From: Apostichopus japonicus | Lineage: Eukaryota > Echinodermata > Holothuroidea > Aspidochirotida > Stichopodidae | DNA: 64,000 nt | Reading direction: 5' to 3' | Assembly (NCBI RefSeq): GCF_037975245.1 | Contig: NC_092583.1 | Location: forward strand, 5,239,264-5,303,263 | In this document: positions 23,414-34,280 of the stretch, in pieces | Layout of the letters: every line of letters begins with the position of its first letter | How positions within the stretch are numbered: the stretch's first letter is position 1 | Position numbers and translations under genes: made by a program | The notes under the pieces: generated by a model | Told to the model about the DNA's origin: nothing | What the model saw: the letters and a program-made list of their open reading frames with translations, nothing else | The model's database searches: none

Positions 23414-24502
23414 CAGGCGCGGCGGAACGGAAAAATTATTGGGGGGGCTAATGTGTGGAGACTATCTAAGCGGAGCGCCACCATCGGTTGGCGCGGAGCG
23501 TACAAGAATATTTTGGGTTTTTTCGAAGCCCCAGATGGCCGGAAACGGCACTTCCCGAGAGTTTTATGCTGCGAATAACTAGTCCTAAAATACGGGTCTC
23601 AAGCCTGCAATTTCTCAGATTGCACGTAAAAAGTCTGTAAAAACATTGTAATTTGTATATTCGATGGTGTTTTAAGAGAGTAGCTATTACTCGCAGTGTA
23701 CTCGCAAAGACGTTTTTGAGTGTAGTAAGCGCAGTGGCGGAGCTAGGGGTATTGGTCAGGGGGGAGGGCAGGAATGGTCTGTAGGGGCTCTTTCGACAAT
23801 ATCTAAGCGGAGCGCCACCACAGGTTGGCGCGGAGCGTACAGAAAATTTTTGAGTAAAGATACTCCCTAGATTGCAGGAAATGACCCTTTCCGGGCCTTG
23901 TTAATTTGCAGATAAACGGAGAATAAATAGGTTTCGTCGCCATTTTGTCGGAAAATTACACCAACAGAATATGACAAATGTCAATAGGTATATGAGAGCG
24001 CAATAAAATAGTCAATAATCGCGAATAAGTGAAAGTAGTGAAAAGCTGAAAATGGCGCCAGCAGTCCATTTGAGTCCGTCAGGGGGGGGGGGGCATCCGC
24101 CCCCTGACTGTATATATGGACGCTCCGCCACTACGTAAGGGGATGTTGGAGAACTGGTTGAAATGAGGCAAGTCATTTGCCTAAGACGAAGTTGTGTTAC
24201 GCTTACCGGTACTCACACTCACTGCTTCTACTTTTCACGGGGCGTGAAGACGCGGTTGGGGTGACAATGTGGTCTATAGCCAGGGGACGGGCCGAGGGTC
24301 CCCCAGCAATTACTTAAATTATTACACCTATATAGTATACGTGTGCATCGGACAGATCGACAAGTATACATTGAAAAATGGGCAGATGCACGTTTCGGAG
24401 CCTTGATAAATATTGGGGGGGGCTTATCATGCATTTGCCCCCTCAGCTTTTTCATTGGGGGGGCTGAGCCCCCCCAAGCCCCCCCCGGTTCCGCCGCCAC
24501 TG
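23414..24502. mobile_element. Second-level hAT-like element
   Basis: Ends CAGGCGCGGCGGAACGG and CCGGTTCCGCCGCCACTG are inverted repeats. The 8-bp duplication GTGCTGAA is perfect (23406-23413, 24503-24510). It carries the common module in reverse orientation at 23,463-23,502 and itself contains 23732-24133. Confidence 0.85.
23732..24133. mobile_element. Innermost hAT-like element, 402 bp
   Basis: Ends CAGTGGCGGAGC and GCTCCGCCACTA are 11-bp inverted repeats. Flanks AGTAAGCG and CGTAAGGG match at 6 of 8. The common module is in reverse orientation at 23,799-23,841. Ends in a G run then CATCCGCCCCCTGACTG near 24,090. Confidence 0.7.
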
Positions 24503-25169
24503 GTGCTGAACATATTTTTGATCGGTCCAATGCACAAAATACTAATAATTTTAGGGGGAAAGAACTGTCTAGATGCGATTTATTGTTACCAGAGGTCATA
24601 TCTGCTGGTCTAGGATTTCCTTTTTGCTTAAATTTCGACGCGCCAACTGATGGTGGTGCACCGCCTAAATAGTGACGTATAAGCTTCAGTTGTACATCAC
24701 TATATAAGTTCCTCTATCCGTCCTCCCTAAATTTACACACGTTCATTAATTGTTTAGATGCAATTTAAAGCTTATTATATGGGTGTTAATTTTACCGATC
24801 TAAGGGTACCTTTCATCGAAAATTTCGACGTTCCTTGCCAACTGATTATGGCGCTCCGCTTAGATAGTGACGTATAACAAAAGTTGTACATCACCATCTG
24901 ACCATATGTTCTACTATCAATCCTCTTCAAATTTTTAAACGATAATTAACTATCTAGATACAATTGCAGACATGAGATCCATATTTCAAGGATGGGTATG
25001 ATGCAGCTTATAGCACTCGGGAAGTGCCCTTTCCGGCCATCTGGAGGGTTTGTAAAGCCAAAAAATTTCTTGTACGCTACGCGCCAACCGATGGTGGCGC
25101 TCCGCTTAGATAGTCTTGCTGGCAGGTTTGCCCCCCCCCCCCACTTTCACAACTCAAATCCCGCCCCTG

Positions 25170-25440
25170 ATGACAAGTAACAGTAACAGAAGGGACAAAA
25201 ACACGCACAGAATACAGACAGGTTAATGAGCACGGTGAACACAATGAGATAGATGTAAGGGGATTAGTAGTAGACAAGGGATGGTGAGAAGAAAGCAACA
25301 GGGGAAGAGGAGAGGTAGGAGATAAACAGTGGAGGGACAAAGGGAGGATTAAAGGAACGGGGTAGGGAATAAACTGGAGAAGGACAAAGACAGAAAGGTG
25401 TGGAGAGAAAAAAAAGAGAAAGAAGAAGAAAGAAGAATAG
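25170..25440 (-). mobile_element. Penelope-like repeat, part 2, with purine/pyrimidine tract
   Basis: Continuation of the repeat at 22808-22886 after removal of the inserted element; joins TAAATGACAAG to TAACAGTAACAG exactly as in the uninterrupted copy at 13,041-13,060. About 25,250-25,440 is strongly purine-rich on the + strand. Confidence 0.45.
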
Positions 25441-25580
25441 ATAAATCAAGTAAGGGAAAAGAAAATTTCTGGGCACTAAACCTAAAGACCACGGCACCAT
25501 TCGGTTTAAAAATCAGAAACAATTTGCCATCCCAGATAAACCAAAGAAATTCCTTTGAAATTACGAAGGGATCTGATTAA
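25398..25580 (+). pseudogene. Penelope-like element ORF tail (fragment)
   Basis: The frame reads GKENFWALNLKTTAPFGLKI before a stop at 25578, resembling the extreme C-terminus of Penelope-like polyproteins after the GIY-YIG endonuclease (FW...LKT..P.GLN pattern). Only about 45 codons are recognisable. It lies next to the Penelope-type repeat but on the other strand, as in inverted partial copies. Confidence 0.4.
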
Positions 25581-25644
25581 AATAATCCGACACGGATTAA
25601 AATAATCCGATTTCCCAAAACATCTGCTAAATCCAGCAGAAAAC

Positions 25645-26105
25645 AGTAAGTCGCATTGACCCCACTGCCATGCCGACACTCTTCTCTATACATAGTTTCA
25701 ATTCCTGCTTCTCCTTGTCAACCTGCAGGAGCCGAACAACTCCTTGTAACTTTCGGTGATCATGCACTGAAGAAGAGCTAGTTTTATATATTTCTTGTTC
25801 CACTGTTCCACTCTTTGAGACCGAAACAAGAAAAGAAGGATCAGCAAACGTCACACTATAGGCTGTGAGTTTTGAGTAATATTAAATTTGATGAAGAGGT
25901 TGAGGATCTAAGCTTTCTGCGTAAAGGTTGTAGCAGAAGTAGGTCCGAGATATAAGTTTGGCGATTGATTATGGTAAGCTTTGCACATTAGAACAAGTAC
26001 TTTGAATTTGATACGCTGTGGTACAGGAAGCCAACGGAGAGCAATGAGTTCTTTTGTGACCGAGTCATACTTCTTGCGCTTGACACAAACTCATGCTGGC
26101 TGCCG
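25645..26105 (-). pseudogene. L2/CR1-like LINE reverse transcriptase tail
   Basis: On the - strand, from about 26,080 down, the reading KKYDSVTKELIALRWLPVPQ, then RIKFKVLVLMCKAYHNQSPN, is the ...LHWLPV..RI.FK.....KA.. block that follows the RT domain in L2/CR1-type elements. Further on, frame-shifted FADPSFSCFGLKEWN and HDHRKLQ match the GDRSF...WNSLP and F+.KLKT blocks. Several stops; 5'-truncated, dead. Confidence 0.65.
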
Positions 26106-26109
26106 CTTG

Positions 26110-27060
26110 TTGAAGGTAAAATTTGGGGGCGGGCTACAAGAAAACTGCTCTATGAGCTCATTAACTCGCTCGTTGGGGACTGACTGCGTCAATAAGTACT
26201 CCCATGCTATAATGTTGCTTTCCGCACAGCCTACTTGGAAATCTTCCGGAAACGATAATGAGCACTAAATAAAACCGAAAGTTTGGCCAATAAATTTCTC
26301 AGAATGTCACAAATAACATCCGATCTCTAAGGTCAGCTATACCCAAATGTCATATTATTTCGCGAGCATTGAAAATTAACTACCATACTAAAATTACCTG
26401 ACCACTAGAACAATCACACTGGCAGATGCGACTTACCAGTAAGAACAGCATTCGGGAAATGTGCTTATTTTTTTAGCAATTGTAGTTTGAGATGTGCAGG
26501 CAACATCTCTAGCAGAAGCATTATCAACAGACAAAAAGGCCCGGTCCCTTCCTCTCCCACATGTTCTCTCTCGGTTAAATAATTGTTATGTAATAACATG
26601 TAAATCAAACATACGATTAAGTTCGGCATGGCTTCACCAGGTACGGGGCTACAGAGGGGCCGGGTTTAGGGTCGGTTTGGAAGCTTCAATCGCTTGGCTA
26701 CTTATGCGTGGAAGGAGTGAAACAGAAGACATTTTGTTTGACTGGACCATCAGTAAACTACGTGAATATGATCCTAAACCATGAACTGATCCTTGGAGAG
26801 AATAATATAAATATTAAGAAACCACTGCAGGAACCAGAAATGTATTGATTAAATCCGCAACTTCTCTGGTCAATGCAGAGAGTAGAGAAGAAAACCCGTG
26901 TAATTGTAGATATTGTCGAGCTTAAAACATGTAAGGCTACATTGGGATACGGCATTATAAATATCAACCATGTGGAGCCTGAACGTAAGGCATGTCTGGT
27001 TGGAACGTGACCTTGACTGACTTTAGGCACAATTATTTTAATATGTCGCAGGCCGTTAAA
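26110..27060. other. No gene seen
   Basis: Frames at 26494-26784 (+) and 26758-27078 (-) show no domain or splice support. Confidence 0.45.
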
Positions 27061-27068
27061 TAAAAACA

Positions 27069-27842
27069 TTTGTATCACTCCAGGCAGTGGTACTTTGCCG
27101 TTAAAAGAACAATTGTATCACTCCAGGCTGTGGTACTTTTGCCATTAAAAGAACAATTGTATCACTCCAGACTGTGGTATACTTTGCCATTTTTTTTTAA
27201 AAGAACAATTGTATCACTCCAGGCTGTGGTACTTTGCCATTAAAAGAACAATTGTATCACTCCAGGCTGTGGTACTTTGCCATTAAAAGAACAATTGTAT
27301 CACTCCAGGCTGTGGTACTTTGCCATTAAAAGAACAATTGCATCACAGGCTCCAGGCTGTGATACTTTGCCATTAAAAGAACAATTGTATCACTCCAAAC
27401 TGTAATACTTTGCCATTAAAAGAACAATTGTATCACTCCAGGCTGTGGTACTTTGCCATTAAAAGAACAATTGTTTCACTCCAGGCTGTGGTATACTTTG
27501 CCATTAAAAGAACAATTGTATCACTCCAGACTGTGGTACTTTGCCATTAAAAGAACAATTGTATCACTCCAGGCTGTGGTACTTTGCCATTAAAAGAACA
27601 ATTGCATCACAGGCTCCAGGCTGTGATACTTTGCTATTAAAAGAACAGTTGTATCACTCCAGACTGTAATACTTTGCCATTAAAAGAACAATTGTATCAC
27701 TCCAGACTGTGGTACTTTGCCATTAAAAGAACAATTGTATCACTCCAGACTGTGGTACTTTGCCATTAAAAGAACAATTGTATCACTCCAGATAGTGGTA
27801 CCTTTTTCTTTAACATCACAGCTGTATCACTCCAGGCTGTGT
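27069..27842. repeat. 43-bp minisatellite, about 18 units, with higher-order structure
   Basis: Unit AAAAGAACAATTGTATCACT followed by CCAGGCTGTGGTACTTTGCC and ATT. Variant units ATCACAGGCTCCAGG (27,341 and 27,605) and ACTGTAATAC (about 27,400 and 27,662) recur about 263 bp apart, so a block of six units was duplicated. One unit has a T run at about 27,189. Ends degenerate on both sides. Confidence 0.95.
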
Positions 27843-27879
27843 TGATTCGTTATATGTCAAATTCAAATTTCTCCCGGCT

Positions 27880-28195
27880 GATTTTTATAGGGCAGGAACC
27901 TTTGTGGAACGGCCAATCCAGGATGTTCAAAAAGGAGGGAGTATAGCCCTTGGGTCATTAATGACGATTCCCATATGGGGCAATCTGGCGGTCGTCCGCC
28001 ACCCCACCCCCCCCCGCCCACAAATGAAACGTTTATAAATAAAGTCGTTATAAGAAGCTCTTAACGCAAGGTTGTGCTAATAAGTACTTTGTGTGAGGCG
28101 TGAGGTTGAAAAAATAGGGATGAGGGGTGTATACCGTAGCTGCATGCGGTCTAATTCCCGCCCCGCCCCCCCCCCCGCCCCTGCTGAACCATATG
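27880..28195 (+). repeat. Dispersed family A copy 4
   Basis: CAATCCAGGATGTTCAAAAA, then GGAGGGAGTATAGCCCTTGG, C run, AACGCAAGGTTGTGCTAATA near 28,067 and GTGTGAGGCGTGAGGTTG. The most complete copy. It directly follows the 43-bp minisatellite. Confidence 0.6.
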
Positions 28196-28199
28196 CCCC

Positions 28200-30455
28200 A
28201 GCTGAATCGTGTCCTCAGTCTGACGATGAGAGGTGGGGACAGGGTTAACTGTTTTGAGGCAGGAGAAGTTAGTTGCAATGTAGTTTACGGTCACACAAAT
28301 TTAAAGCTCCCTTGCCTCTACTCATTTTCAGAATTTGAGTACTGTTGTACTGAAAACACAAATATAACAGAGTATCATTAAGTAGGGCCGTGGAAAGGGT
28401 TACATTAAAACTGTTCCTACAGAAATGGATTGAAGTCGCAAGTGCGGCGAACACGCAGGTAGTCTTAAAGTGGACTAGTTGTACGCATGTTTACAACTAC
28501 ATTTTCATGTTGTTTGTGCCTTCCTCCCTGTTTGAGGGGGTTTGTGTGTGTGGGGGGGGGGGGGTGGGTGGGAGGGTATACGATTTGATGATTTAATTCT
28601 GTCATTGCCATCTAAACAGGTTATCTACATGGTTATCTATCCACCGTCCAGGGTATAAACGACTTTTAAGGAAATCATAAAGAGACCATACAAATACAGG
28701 TGCAACGATAAAAGTCGCCGTTAAACACATGTGAGTTAATAGTGTGCTTTTACAATCATATATATGTGGTCACCGTGTTTGACGGCTTTTAATTACTGTG
28801 CAGGCCTCCTGAGTTATGAGCTCCCGTATTGCGTCATAACCAGTCTTGTATCTGTCTTTCTCTCTGTTTTTCCAGCATGTTTTAAATTATCCAAGTCCTA
28901 AGATTCATTCGTGGGAGTATATACAGTTGAGAGCGGATGGATCAAACCATTTAAACATGAGATAAAATGCAGACAAATTCATGCAGCTTGTTGCTGGGTG
29001 ATGATGCAGCCTGGTTATCTTTTTAGGTAGTCTGGAATCAGGTCAGTAAATTTGACTACTATTGAACAGACTCCTGCAATTCCGCCGACGTTACATGTTG
29101 GTAAACATTGCACAGCTCGTTGTGAGTCTGCCACTAACATTAATACAGACCTAATTACTTCGCAACGGTACCTATTGACAGAACCCCGCACTTAGGCGTG
29201 CAAAGGTCGGCTGAATAAATGAAACATTGATCACAGAATATCTTGTTTTCCTGTTGGCATCATCAATGACGTCAGATGTACGTCATACGACGGGCGTTTA
29301 TTTTGGTAAGCTCATCAGTATATGTAGAAGATATATGATACTTTATCACGAAAGCATCATTTGTGTTTGCATTCTGTGATTATATGAGACCGCTGCCCGA
29401 GTATAAAACTTTCCCGCTACATGAGTGCCCATTAAAGTGTTCATAAAAGCAGGAAGCTTCCATGTGATATCGCAATACATTATACTTATATATGTATCTA
29501 GATATACGTGTATGTATATATATACGTATATCTATTGGAACACTAGTAGTTGTTACTCAGAGTTTCACGCACTGAGCGATCATCAAACAATCAGTTGTCT
29601 GAATTGTTTAAACATATAAAGCGGGGGGAGGGGGGGGGGTTCAGAGGTTATTTTCCACCTCCACTACTCCTACACGACTTGCCTGCCGCAACCATGGATT
29701 TTTCCGATAATGCTAAGTAGTTTTTAAGTGCCGTATATGTAAGTAAAACGAAAAAAATAGGAATTTCTTTAAAGATGTATGCAGTGTTCATTGCGTATTG
29801 ATTCGCAAATGATATAGTTTAAATCTACTGTAAATCCATGGCCAAGAGACTGCTACCCGCACAGTATAATTTGTTGTCTCTGGTATTGTACCTCTAGATG
29901 TTAACATACCGTTCTACCCATGGGCCCCCTGCCACAGATGTTATATCTTCAGACTGTGTGGGTTCCAGACACACCAGGTGCGCCAGGAATTTCTATCACG
30001 TTGTTCAATACGACTTCGTCATCTGCGTTGGGTTGTTTAGTAACGCTAAGGGGAAAAGTTTAATCTCTTCATCCTACATCGTTAGGACACTATAGTAAAT
30101 ATCAATAATAAAAATGTCCCCGACGAATCCTGGGGGTTGGGGAGGGGCAGCTCTCCCCGACGTAGTTATCTATACTGATATGGGAAAGCAAAATACAGAA
30201 TCCTAGTTAACTGTAACAGTACCGTTACTTTGACTGTAACGTTGCTACACATACATGCATTAACCATTGGTCTACAGTTACTACACTATATTGTTCATAT
30301 GTACCAGTTTGGGCCTTTGTCAAATACTTTACAATTTAAAGACTAACGATGCATGCAACTGGAGCAGTGCTGGGGTAATATGCGTTGTTTCTCACAGTTC
30401 TCTGTTGGTTTACGGTTTTACCTTATTCCCTAAGTAATTTGCAGACAGGGTTCGG
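28200..30455. other. No gene seen
   Basis: G/GT-rich run at about 28,535-28,576, CRE TGACGTCA at 29267-29274 followed by a TACGTCATACGACG half-site group, short TATATA repeats near 29,500, and a G run at about 29,622-29,638. Confidence 0.45.
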
Positions 30456-30459
30456 GTAA

Positions 30460-30900
30460 AATAAGGTCTAAACGCAAGCTGGTGCTAATAAACTACTTCA
30501 GAAGTTTTGTGAGGTTGAAGGCACGGGTGTACACCCGTGTTCCTCACCCTTCTGGTCAGGGGGTAGGAAGCTTCCAAAAAGTGGGGGCACTTTCTCATTC
30601 CACAACCACCACTCGTTATGCTATAAACCGATACAGACCGGCCATATATAAGGTTCAATATATATGATGTGTTAGTATACTATCAATACTATTATGGTAC
30701 ACGTGAATAATTAAAATAAAAAATTAAAATTAACAAAGGCTTAAGATATCCAAAAGACAGTTCTTCATCAAAGGGGCACATTTTATTTGCCAGTAGGGCA
30801 CATTTGCTATTTTGAAAAAAAAAGGTGGGGGCCCCCGGTGAACCACCCGGCTCCAACCCCCTGAACCCCCTGCTTCTGGTTCCACGTCTGTTTGTGATAT
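30460..30900 (+). repeat. Dispersed family A copy 5, interrupted by hAT-like element
   Basis: AAACGCAAGCTGGTGCTAAT near 30,470 and TTTTGTGAGGTTGAAGGC, then the insertion 30557-30872. Confidence 0.6.
30557..30872 (+). mobile_element. hAT-like non-autonomous element (copy 2), 316 bp
   Basis: Starts CAGGGGGTAGGAAGC, ends AACCCCCTG, flanked by a perfect 8-bp duplication CTTCTGGT (30549-30556, 30873-30880). Homologous throughout to 4534-4871 on the other strand. It is inserted in a copy of the dispersed repeat family that has GTGCTAATAA. Confidence 0.85.
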
Positions 30901-31179
30901 CTTGGTTTCAATTTACAAGGATTCTTTTCTTTAAGAAATTATCTACGCATTTTACTGTAGAAAGTCCAATGGAATATGATGTCAGATAAGGCGTTGGGAT
31001 TACTGACTGATACGGTACATTTACGGTATCTAACACAACCAAAAAGTTCACCAATATTTCTTTACTAGCTCTTTATTGGTTTTCCCGCTGAATGGCTGTG
31101 GGTAGACTAACGATCACAACTGTAAATGGTTTTAACAGTTTTAACCATTGTAAACAAATAAATTCTCAGGTATTTTAGG

Positions 31180-31260
31180 ATACAATAAGGTTTAAAACGC
31201 CAGCTTGTGCTAATATCTATTTGGGGTGGGGTATACGCACCCCCACACCTCAAGATGTCC
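31180..31260 (+). repeat. Dispersed family A copy 6
   Basis: AAAACGCCAGCTTGTGCTAA near 31,193, then GGGGTGGGGTATACGCACCC. 0.7 kb from copy 5 in the same orientation; TCTTTAA.GAATTATCTA.GCA.TTTA sequence follows both (about 30,928 and 31,265), so this may be a tandem pair. Confidence 0.6.
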
Positions 31261-31264
31261 TTTT

Positions 31265-33030
31265 CTTTAATGGATTATCTAAACACTTTATATGCAGGAA
31301 GCCCACTGTTATATGCTGTCAGACAAAGTGATTAGAGTTATGTTACATAGCCTATGTCTAACACGACAAGATTCGCACAACCAAAATATCAGTAGTTTAT
31401 CTTCATCAATGACCAAATTTCGTTAAAACTGTCCTTTCACAAATACAGCAGATATATATTATTATCTATTATTGGAACAACTTTAAAGTTTCAAATGTGT
31501 TCAGTATTTTAGAGTTACAACTTCTCACTGCGGCAACATATGTCATAGATGGCGTGTGGTTTAGAAACACACTGGGTTTCGTATGATACGTGTTGATTTC
31601 AAGACATCGACTAGGATTGCTTCTCGGCCTAAGGCTAGGATCATCTATATAGTATATTTTCTTTTCAGAGACACAGTACAATGTATATCGCTCATTACCC
31701 TCCAATCTTGATAATGTGTAGTATTGTCATTCGGAGTGACTCGTGATATCGTCACATGGTTTACAGCCTCAGTGTCATGGGATTGCGGGTTTTATTTTTC
31801 TAAAACATGTCAGAAAGTATAACACTCGTTCGACGTTTTAACATTTATGATTTATGCACCAACTTTAAATTGATATAGACGTAATATTTCTGGCCAAGAC
31901 TGTTGAGACAATTTAAAACAATAAGATGGTTGTAAATAATATCTGAATGAAAACAAAACAACTTTCATATCATTGAAATGGGCAAGACATGACCTTTTAG
32001 GAAACGTCACCAATGACATGCGTGGGCATGACAACCAGCTTCATCCAGACACAGCTCCCCCCAGACCCCTCACACGGCGAGTTTAACTAAACTACCAGAG
32101 TGAGTTAAACATCAGTGAGCGACAGATAATATGTTCATTTGAAGCAAAGATAAACACGTATACAGATCCAGATGCAAATATTTTTATGGATTCATCGTGA
32201 CGCTATAACGATGTACCCTCTTGCCAACTAGCTAGCATAAAGACGACCGTGAAGCTATTGGAAATATTACCCTGACGGAGACATATGTGATGTGTAACGG
32301 ATGGCTATTATAAAACAATGAAGAGAGATAATCATGAATTAGTTGAATAAAAATATTTATGTTTCAATGATGTTTCGAATTGAACAGTATGTGACTGTCT
32401 TGTATGATTGATTGGTGGGGTAAGGTGTAAAAGTATTCTGATTGGTGGGGAAAGACTGTGACAGTTAGGTATTTAGGAGCTCTGTACATTCGAGTGATCA
32501 TACGTTCCGCGTGTTCTGTAAGTTAAACATAAAATATTATATTTATAATATAATCCAATATCGGCAACTTGTTGACTGTTGAGCTTTTGTGATTGAATAT
32601 AGTAGTTGTCAACAGACCCATGTCAGGCTCACCAAAACATCATCAAAATCAAAGGAGAAACCAAGCCAGCTACTATCAATACAAGTAATGAGCTATTTGG
32701 AAGTTATTATAGTTTCATGTTCTTTCACACACAAGAGTGATGACTGAAGCCTTAAGTAAGTCGAAATATGATATTATGGAATTTGCAATCTTTTTCTTTG
32801 TTAATTAAAATAGTTGGAATGCTGAACTAAAATACTGAAGATTTGACAATGATCTAATATTGGCAATATGAAGAGAATAAATAGCATTATGACATCACAC
32901 ATTGATAAAATGATACCCCATCCCGGCAAGACATTGACGTCACTGACTACTCCCAGGGCAGCGACGTGGACAGGAGTTCAGGATTTTCAAACCGTGTGTT
33001 CTGATTTCTAAGCAAATTTAGATTATTAGT
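31265..33030. other. No gene; LTR-like look at about 32.29-32.61 kb
   Basis: Two GATTGGTGGGG boxes (about 32,411 and 32,440), a TATTTAGGAGC stretch and a GTTGTCAACA end give a promoter/LTR appearance, but no target duplication or second LTR was found. CRE TGACGTCA at 32935-32942. Confidence 0.35.
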
Positions 33031-33034
33031 TAGA

Positions 33035-33180
33035 TCTGTTCTTAGGTCTAAACGCAAGGTTGTGTTGATAAATACGTTCGAAAAGTAATAGGAAAAAACC
33101 GACCGAACGTCTCCCCCCCCCCCCATCCGACTGACGATTGAACTGGACGGAGGGGCGAAGGGGTGCACTTCCGCACGCCA
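33035..33180 (+). repeat. Dispersed family A copy 7, with C run and CGCCACTG end
   Basis: AAACGCAAGGTTGTGTTGAT near 33,048, a 14-base C run at about 33,112-33,124, and a terminal CACTTCCGCACGCCACTG that looks like a hAT-type end. Confidence 0.5.
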
Positions 33181-33736
33181 CTGCTCCCAGATGGAACATG
33201 AATTCCTTGGGACAGTTGGGAAATTGTTTATGACAAAGATCTCTGTTAAGTGAGTTAAAAGATGGTGGCTTTTTTTTGTCCTTTAATCTATATTATACTG
33301 GAGTTGAGGAGACACAACACAGGGGTAATGCTTCCAATGTAAAGCAAGTTTAATCCGCTACAATTGTGTTACAGGCACAAATCCCAGTGTAAGTTCTGTT
33401 TGTTTTGTGGAGATCATTGCTACTAAAGTCGAAGGTAAACGTTGGCACCGATAAAAACAAGTTAGAGTGTTTGTGTGGGTGCGTTCTTGTTTGTATTTTC
33501 GACAACAAGGGGCCGTGGGCGTGTCTCAATATTATACATATCAACTTATAAATGTCAGCCATAACGATTTTAAATGACTTTGAGATGGTCTTTACTGTAT
33601 GTTTGAGTAGCTAACGTGAGAAACACACAATTTAACACATCACGAATATTGTACGAGTTTAGTAACATTAAGAATGTACAAGTCAGTCTACTTCGTAATG
33701 ATTCCTACATCGGGCTCAACTTACTTACGAAGAGAC

Positions 33737-33830
33737 AGGGGTGTCAATCATGAGTGGGGGGGGGGGGATACGCCCACTTTCTGAAGGGTGGGGGAATCAA
33801 TGTCAAAGCCCCCCCCCCCCGATTTAGGCC
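33737..33830 (+). mobile_element. hAT-like terminus with G and C runs
   Basis: CAGGGGTGTCAATCATGAG followed by a long G run, then a C run at 33,810-33,821. Resembles the terminus at 35,314 (opposite strand). The far end is not identified. Confidence 0.35.
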
Positions 33831-34280
33831 TATCAGGCTCATAATGACGGAGTTTATTATAGCGTAAATAAGATAAGGAAAGGCGCACGTATGCCCCTGA
33901 GGCAATATCATAAGCCAAGTTATATAATGAAAGCCCGCATCATTCGCTAATCTCCTTTCCAGAACATTTTTTATATATATATTTTATAGTGTGTTGTATT
34001 GTCGCAGACAAGAAAAAAATAACACTAAATTTAAATTATATTGTGCCTTCAGTTTGGTTTACAATGTCACTTGTAAAATTCTTACATTTTTTTGAGATAA
34101 TTATAAATTCAATAGTTTTTGAGACATACCGGTATATATATATGGTGTTAAGCTTCGGTGCTAAGCTGCTAGTCATGTTGTTATAACCATGTTACTCAAT
34201 ATACCTCAAGTTTTATTGTAGTAGATAGTACATATGTTCAAATTTCTTTCATATGTGATTTAGTTAACTAAAGCTAAGCA

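Larger units (their letters stand above)
22887..25169. mobile_element. Large hAT-like element, outermost of a three-level nest
   Basis: Ends CATGGGCGGGATTAC and CTCAAATCCCGCCCCTG are inverted repeats. The 8-bp duplication ATGACAAG is perfect (22879-22886, 25170-25177). Of 2283 bp, 1089 are the second element (23414-24502). The right part has three diverged ~200-bp subterminal repeats, each ending with the GCCAAC..ATGGTGGCGCTCC..TAGATAGT module (about 24,640, 24,840 and 25,080). No transposase recognised. Confidence 0.85.

Noticed and set aside
24343-24672. 109-codon open frame
   Set aside because: Crosses the right boundary of the second-level hAT-like element and its duplication, so it cannot be an old gene.
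27069-27842. CRISPR-like regular repeat
   Set aside because: Contiguous 43-bp units without unique spacers in a eukaryotic genome; it is a minisatellite.
32287-32608. Solo LTR
   Set aside because: TGT...ACA ends and CCAAT-like boxes are suggestive, but no 4-6 bp target duplication, second LTR or internal remnant was found.
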